NCBI GenBank assembly: GCA_014381485.1
Contig: JACNLN010000181.1
Coordinates: 1 to 10,238 of the forward strand
DNA: 10,238 nt
Direction: 5' to 3'
Source of the DNA: Fidelibacterota bacterium
GTDB lineage: Bacteria; Fidelibacterota; Marinisomatia; Marinisomatales; CAZVFT01
Below are positions 7,348-10,238 of this stretch, piece after piece. The stretch's first letter is position 1; each line of letters begins with the position of its first letter. The notes under the pieces were generated by a model that did not search any database, was not told the DNA's origin, and saw nothing but the letters and a program-made list of their open reading frames with translations. A program made the position numbers and the translations under genes.

Positions 7348-7414
7348 TCCCCTCCCAGCCAGTTGGCGGGCAGGCTTGGCAAGTCCCAAGATCCCGACTT
7401 GTCGGGGGAGGGGA
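7348..7414. repeat. 67-nt element with outer stem and three internal hairpins
   Basis: TCCCCTCCC (7348-7356) pairs perfectly with GGGAGGGGA (7406-7414). Between them lie three smaller hairpins: GCCAgtTGGC (7358-7367), CTTGGcaagtcCCAAG (7375-7390), and CCCGActtgTCGGG, whose right arm touches the outer stem (7393-7406). The fold is cloverleaf-like on paper, but it lacks tRNA consensus bases (no GTTC-type T-loop, no acceptor pattern), so I do not call a tRNA. It is probably part of the intergenic repeat family or a structured RNA. Confidence 0.4.
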
Positions 7415-7473
7415 TTACTCCGCAGGTCACGAAGGACTCCTCTGGAGAGTTCCTTCGGAAAGGGGTGGCCTAA

Positions 7474-7501
7474 ACTTGTTAGGTCTGTCTGCCTAACAGG
7501 T
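7474..7501. repeat. Hairpin GTTAGG/CCTAAC
   Basis: A 10-bp stem with one G-T wobble (7474-7483 with 7492-7501) encloses an 8-nt loop; its core is GTTAGGtctgtctgCCTAAC. No T-tract follows, so it is not a classical terminator. The TTGTTAGGT stretch also occurs at 119-127 beside the first repeat copy, which ties it to the same family. Confidence 0.45.
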
Positions 7502-7525
7502 AGGAAGGGGATAAAATTTGATAGT

Positions 7526-7589
7526 CTCCCGACTGATCCGTCAAAAGCCGGACAGGTTTCGTCAAAGACCTAACAGCTCCTGTCTGGCT
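7526..7589. repeat. Third repeat copy followed by an 11-bp stem
   Basis: CTCCCGACTGAT (7526-7537) is identical to 108-119. Just after it, AGCCGGACAGG (7546-7556) pairs with CCTGTCTGGCT (7579-7589) over 11 bp with a single G-T wobble and a 22-nt loop. Compensation by wobble suggests that the structure is maintained. Located about 100 nt upstream of the sugar-kinase gene. Confidence 0.45.
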
Positions 7590-7690
7590 ACTAACGGAGG
7601 CGATATAAATCAAAAATAAAATTGCCCACAATAATTTATGATGAACCTTAAAATTCATTACTTGGGGTAATAGACTGAAACAAGTAAGAG

Positions 7691-8554
7691 ATGAACCGTT
7701 TAGGCATTGATATTGGTGGTACCAAAATTGAGGGTGTTATTCTTCAGGAGAATGGTTCTGTGATCAAACGGGAACGCATTCCCACAGAATCGCATAAAGG
7801 TTATCAGCACATCCTCCGTCAGATTTCCAAGTTATACTCCAATCTTACAGAAAATACTGACCCCCCTTCGACTGTTGGTATCTGCACCCCGGGAGCTATC
7901 TCCTACAAAACCAATCGTCTCAAAAACAGCAACACCGCGTGTCTCATCGGCCAGCCAATCAAAGAAGATGTGGAAGCCATCGCGGGACAACCTGTCGCTA
8001 TGGATAATGACGCCAACTGTTTTACTCAAGCTGAAACGAGTTTAGGGGCTGCTAAGGGATACGATTTAGTATTTGGTGTCATTATGGGAACCGGGGTGGG
8101 GGGAGGTATCTGCTTCCACGGAAAAGTACACAAAGGTCACCAGTACATCGCCGGTGAATGGGGACACTCTCTTCTCCATCCGGGAGGAAATCTCTGCTAC
8201 TGCGGAAAGCACGGATGTGTGGAAACCTATATTTCCGGTCCAGCGTTGGAGAAACGTTATTATGAACTCACCGGGGAATCAAAACCGCTGAAGGAAATTG
8301 CAAAAAATCCTCCAGCGGAGTGGGAAGTAGAATTTCTGGAAAATTTTGGAATAGCTCTTTCCAATGTTGTCAACATTCTGGATCCTGACATCATCGTTCT
8401 TGGTGGTGGTGTCTCTAACATCAATTTTCTCTATGAGGAAGGCTCGAACAGCGTACGTCGATACTGCTTCAATGACACTCTGGATACGCCAATCGTAAAA
8501 AATAAACTGGGCGATTCAGCAGGCGTTTTCGGTGCTGCTTATCTTAACTTATGA
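7691..8554 (+). CDS. ROK-family sugar kinase (fructokinase Mak/NagK-like)
   Basis: Cytoplasmic ATP-dependent hexokinase of the ROK family, 287 aa (usual length about 300). Seen: N-terminal phosphate-binding motif GIDIGGTKIEGV (5-16), GICTPGAI (63-70), catalytic Asp107 in MDNDAN, second phosphate loop GTGVGGG (133-139), the ROK signature with zinc ligands His159 (GEWGH), Cys169, Cys171 and Cys176 (CYCGKHGCVE), and the adenosine-region motif VVNILDPDIIVLGGG. The CYCGKxGCxETxISG and NILDPDxIVLGGGxSN stretches strongly resemble E. coli fructokinase Mak as I recall it, so fructose or another hexose is the likely substrate, with N-acetylglucosamine or glucose as alternatives. There is no N-terminal DNA-binding domain, so it is a kinase rather than a ROK repressor. 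The stop TGA overlaps a downstream ATG (ATGA), suggesting coupling to the CsgG-like gene. The upstream Shine-Dalgarno is weak. Confidence 0.92.
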   Translation: MNRLGIDIGGTKIEGVILQENGSVIKRERIPTESHKGYQHILRQISKLYSNLTENTDPPSTVGICTPGAISYKTNRLKNSNTACLIGQPIKEDVEAIAGQPVAMDNDANCFTQAETSLGAAKGYDLVFGVIMGTGVGGGICFHGKVHKGHQYIAGEWGHSLLHPGGNLCYCGKHGCVETYISGPALEKRYYELTGESKPLKEIAKNPPAEWEVEFLENFGIALSNVVNILDPDIIVLGGGVSNINFLYEEGSNSVRRYCFNDTLDTPIVKNKLGDSAGVFGAAYLNL

Positions 8555-8577
8555 AAAAGGGAGTTCAGGTAAATCGC

Positions 8578-10029
8578 ATGAAACTACATATTAAATCATT
8601 CATCCCATTGATTTTCTTTCTTTGCGTCGTAGCTGGACAGGAGACATCGAGCGACATAACCGACATAAAACAACGTCTTCTCATTATCCCCACAGAAATC
8701 AATGACGAGGAAAAATCCGTAGCCAACGAAGTGGCTGGGATTATCTCCGATGTTGCCACCAGTCTGAAGAGGTTTGAGATTATAGACAGGAACGATCTGG
8801 AATCTATACTGGCAGAACAATCCCTCCAGCTTTCGGGAATTATTGATGACGCTCAAGTAGTAGAATTAGGACGTATCGCTTCAGCGGATGAAGCACTCCT
8901 TATTCGGGTTCTGAATTTCTATCAGCATGGTGTTCCACCTAAGGAAGAAACGGAAGAGGAGGAGAGGGGATTCTTTGAAGAAATTATTTTGACAGTTGCC
9001 AAGGAGGCAATTAAAAGCGCCTTCCGGTCAAAAGAGAAAGAAGAAGATCCCTACTACTACAACATCCAGACGACCCTTTCTGTGCAGGTGAAAATGATTA
9101 ACATCGAAACGGGAAAATCTCTCGATTCTTTCACCATCACCACCGGTCACACGGGTGGAAACCTTGGACGCTCACGAGCTGTCGCTATGGGACAATTAAA
9201 GTGGCAGGCTCACGTAAAAATGAAGGAATTTTATACACTCACCTCCAAGGTGATCTCGGTAACGAGACGAGAAGCGCTTCTCTTCCTGGGGTCTGAGATG
9301 GGAGTAAAAACTGGTGCTCTATTTGAAATCCTCGAGCCCGATGAGATCAGGGTTATAGATGACAATGAAATAACCATTCCTGGAAAGCGTGCAGGAATCG
9401 TAGAAGTAACTGGCGCTTCTGTGGATGCCAACCGCTCGACCATCCTGCGGAACTGGCGACCTATTAGAGAGGGTTATCGTGCGCTGGAGTATCAGAAATT
9501 CCCATTTGCCTTTGGACTGGGATACACCCACAACTATGAAACACCTTATCCCTATGGGGGATTGTACCTGGGACTGATGGGACGAGCGATCCAACGCAGT
9601 TTCTGGGGTATTAACCTTCGTCTCTGTATGACGGAAGACTCGCGTAATGGTTCGGACTTTATCCCCGGATTGAGTGGTTTCGGCGGATGGCGTTTCCTTC
9701 GCACATCTCACTTCTCCTTTGCGGGTCGTGTAGATCTGAATCTCGACCTGGCTTTTCGCTCCGATGATGACAACCACAATGTCACGGCTGCCGCCTTTTC
9801 TGCTTCACCTATCCTTGAGCTGGAGATCCTTTTGAGCGAAACAAAGGACCTTGTATTTGGGGTGGGATACCGGTTTGGCGGGAAATCATCCCGCTGGACG
9901 TACACCGTGACACCAGAAAGTGACGATGAAGACTCTATTACCAAATCAGCAGTATGGAATAATGGCGCCCCGGAAATAAACATTTCTGGACTCTTTTTTA
10001 CATTTGGAATGAAATTCATCTCATTTTAA
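8578..10029 (+). CDS. CsgG-type envelope protein with C-terminal outer-membrane barrel
   Basis: Exported protein of 483 aa. Seen, numbered from 8578: signal peptide MKLHIKSFIPLIFFLCVVAGQ (1-21). A CsgG/LpoB-like alpha-beta domain (about 30-220) has FEIIDRNDLESILAEQSLQLSG (written here only as family hallmark FEIIDR, EQ and LSG) and a LGRIASADEALLI segment. An acidic, basic linker (EETEEEERG, about 122-160) is inserted in it. A small FlgT-C-like beta domain (about 225-305, GVKTGALFEI) follows, then a barrel-like region (about 310-483) of alternating aromatic strands ending in FGMKFISF with terminal Phe, the usual outer-membrane insertion signal. There is no lipobox Cys, unlike CsgG itself. Family role: CsgG proteins form export channels or act as envelope regulators; which applies here is unknown. 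An ATG at 8551 overlaps the kinase stop, but 8578 has AGGT seven nt upstream and a tighter signal peptide. Confidence 0.8.
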   Translation: MKLHIKSFIPLIFFLCVVAGQETSSDITDIKQRLLIIPTEINDEEKSVANEVAGIISDVATSLKRFEIIDRNDLESILAEQSLQLSGIIDDAQVVELGRIASADEALLIRVLNFYQHGVPPKEETEEEERGFFEEIILTVAKEAIKSAFRSKEKEEDPYYYNIQTTLSVQVKMINIETGKSLDSFTITTGHTGGNLGRSRAVAMGQLKWQAHVKMKEFYTLTSKVISVTRREALLFLGSEMGVKTGALFEILEPDEIRVIDDNEITIPGKRAGIVEVTGASVDANRSTILRNWRPIREGYRALEYQKFPFAFGLGYTHNYETPYPYGGLYLGLMGRAIQRSFWGINLRLCMTEDSRNGSDFIPGLSGFGGWRFLRTSHFSFAGRVDLNLDLAFRSDDDNHNVTAAAFSASPILELEILLSETKDLVFGVGYRFGGKSSRWTYTVTPESDDEDSITKSAVWNNGAPEINISGLFFTFGMKFISF

Positions 10030-10037
10030 TCGCGTTC

Positions 10038-10060
10038 AACCTTGGGCCTTCTAAGGTTTT
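10038..10060 (+). terminator. Probable rho-independent terminator after the CsgG-type gene
   Basis: AACCTTGG (10038-10045) pairs with CTAAGGTT (10051-10058) over 8 bp with one G-T wobble, giving a 5-nt loop. It is followed by a short T stretch (TTATAAC). It starts 8 bases after the stop codon. The stem is modest and the T-tract short, so strength is uncertain. Confidence 0.45.
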
Positions 10061-10238
10061 ATAACATTGTGCTGAAATAAATGAGAATTTAGACGACACT
10101 TTTCGTTGCTTACAAGTGTTATGACGGGTAAGTTCTCAATGGGCTATTTTGATCAACTGAGTTTTTTGCATGAGGATACGGTTAAAACGTAGTAATGAGT
10201 AAACCCGATAAACGTAATATTGGGTTTATCGAGACGTT
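10061..10238. other. Non-coding 3' end of the window
   Basis: No gene is seen. The last 50 bases hold two mutually exclusive hairpins: TAAACCC (10200-10206) with GGGTTTA (10222-10228), or CGATAAAC (10206-10213) with GTTTATCG (10224-10231). AACGT (10186-10190) can also pair with ACGTT at the very end, and the arm may continue beyond the window. The stretch also contains AAAACGTA (10184-10191), the motif seen upstream of the envelope operon. It could be a leader or operator of the next gene. Confidence 0.4.

Larger units (their letters stand above)
7099..7690. other. Gene-free region with a GC-rich repeat cluster
   Basis: 592 nt without a convincing gene. The edges (7099-7190 and 7600-7690) are AT-rich. 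The middle (about 7194-7600) is GC-rich and full of inverted repeats, listed separately. Open frames of 63-111 codons overlap here on both strands, but their composition follows the repeats and they have no recognisable domain. No canonical intrinsic terminator follows the operon stop at 7098; GTAATgtATTAC (7121-7132) is too small. No convincing promoter for the downstream kinase was found. Confidence 0.6.

Noticed and set aside
7348..7414. tRNA gene
   Set aside because: Cloverleaf outline only; no T-loop GTTC consensus and no plausible anticodon arm.
7234..7573. Overlapping 79- and 111-codon frames in the repeat cluster, possibly a nuclease-gene (DUF559) remnant
   Set aside because: Both strands stay open because of GC-rich repeats. 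The residues show no catalytic motif, and the resemblance to a DUF559 C-terminus is too weak to claim.
7190..7600. CRISPR array
   Set aside because: Repeats are few, inexact and unevenly spaced; no cas gene is present.
10184..10238. Integron attC site
   Set aside because: The GTTAAAAC stretch does not fit the GTTRRRY core, and no matching RYYYAAC arm lies in the window.

Overview
The window looks like chromosomal DNA from a Gram-negative-type (double-membrane) bacterium. Two proteins end in outer-membrane beta-barrels and at least two more carry lipoprotein signal peptides. The mix of domains (metallopeptidase + TolB-like propeller + Omp85 barrel fusion, 'NPFDPENP' lipoprotein, CsgG-type protein with a C-terminal barrel), the AT-rich intergenic DNA and the weak Shine-Dalgarno sequences suggest an uncultivated FCB-group lineage such as Marinimicrobia or Calditrichota. 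That placement is inference; no rRNA or marker gene is present.

Layout. (1) 1-153: non-coding DNA with one copy of a short palindromic repeat. (2) 154-1041, minus strand: a classical short-chain dehydrogenase/reductase. (3) 1042-1420: a divergent, AT-rich regulatory region with a 14-bp inverted repeat, several ACGT-centred motifs and a TTGACA promoter candidate. (4) 1421-7098, plus strand: four tightly packed genes, all predicted to be exported. They are a zinc-metallopeptidase/TolB-propeller/Omp85-barrel fusion, a BamB-like eight-blade propeller lipoprotein, a small membrane-hairpin protein, and an FN3 + propeller lipoprotein. The last three are joined by 4-nt and 1-nt overlaps. (5) 7099-7690: a gene-free stretch whose middle is a GC-rich cluster of inverted repeats, including further copies of the repeat at 99-130. 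(6) 7691-10029, plus strand: a ROK-family sugar kinase overlapping, or closely followed by, a CsgG-type protein with a C-terminal beta-barrel. (7) 10030-10238: a probable terminator, then non-coding DNA with mutually exclusive hairpins running off the edge.

How the genes may work together. The 1421-7098 operon reads as an envelope module. An outer-membrane barrel of the Omp85 superfamily carries a periplasmic propeller and a zinc protease where POTRA domains would be expected, and a BamB-like scaffold lipoprotein is encoded next door. By analogy with the BAM complex and its quality-control protease BepA, it could be a self-contained outer-membrane assembly, secretion or proteolytic quality-control device. 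This is a hypothesis from architecture and synteny. The kinase/CsgG pair is a separate unit pairing sugar phosphorylation with an envelope protein; the functional link is unknown.
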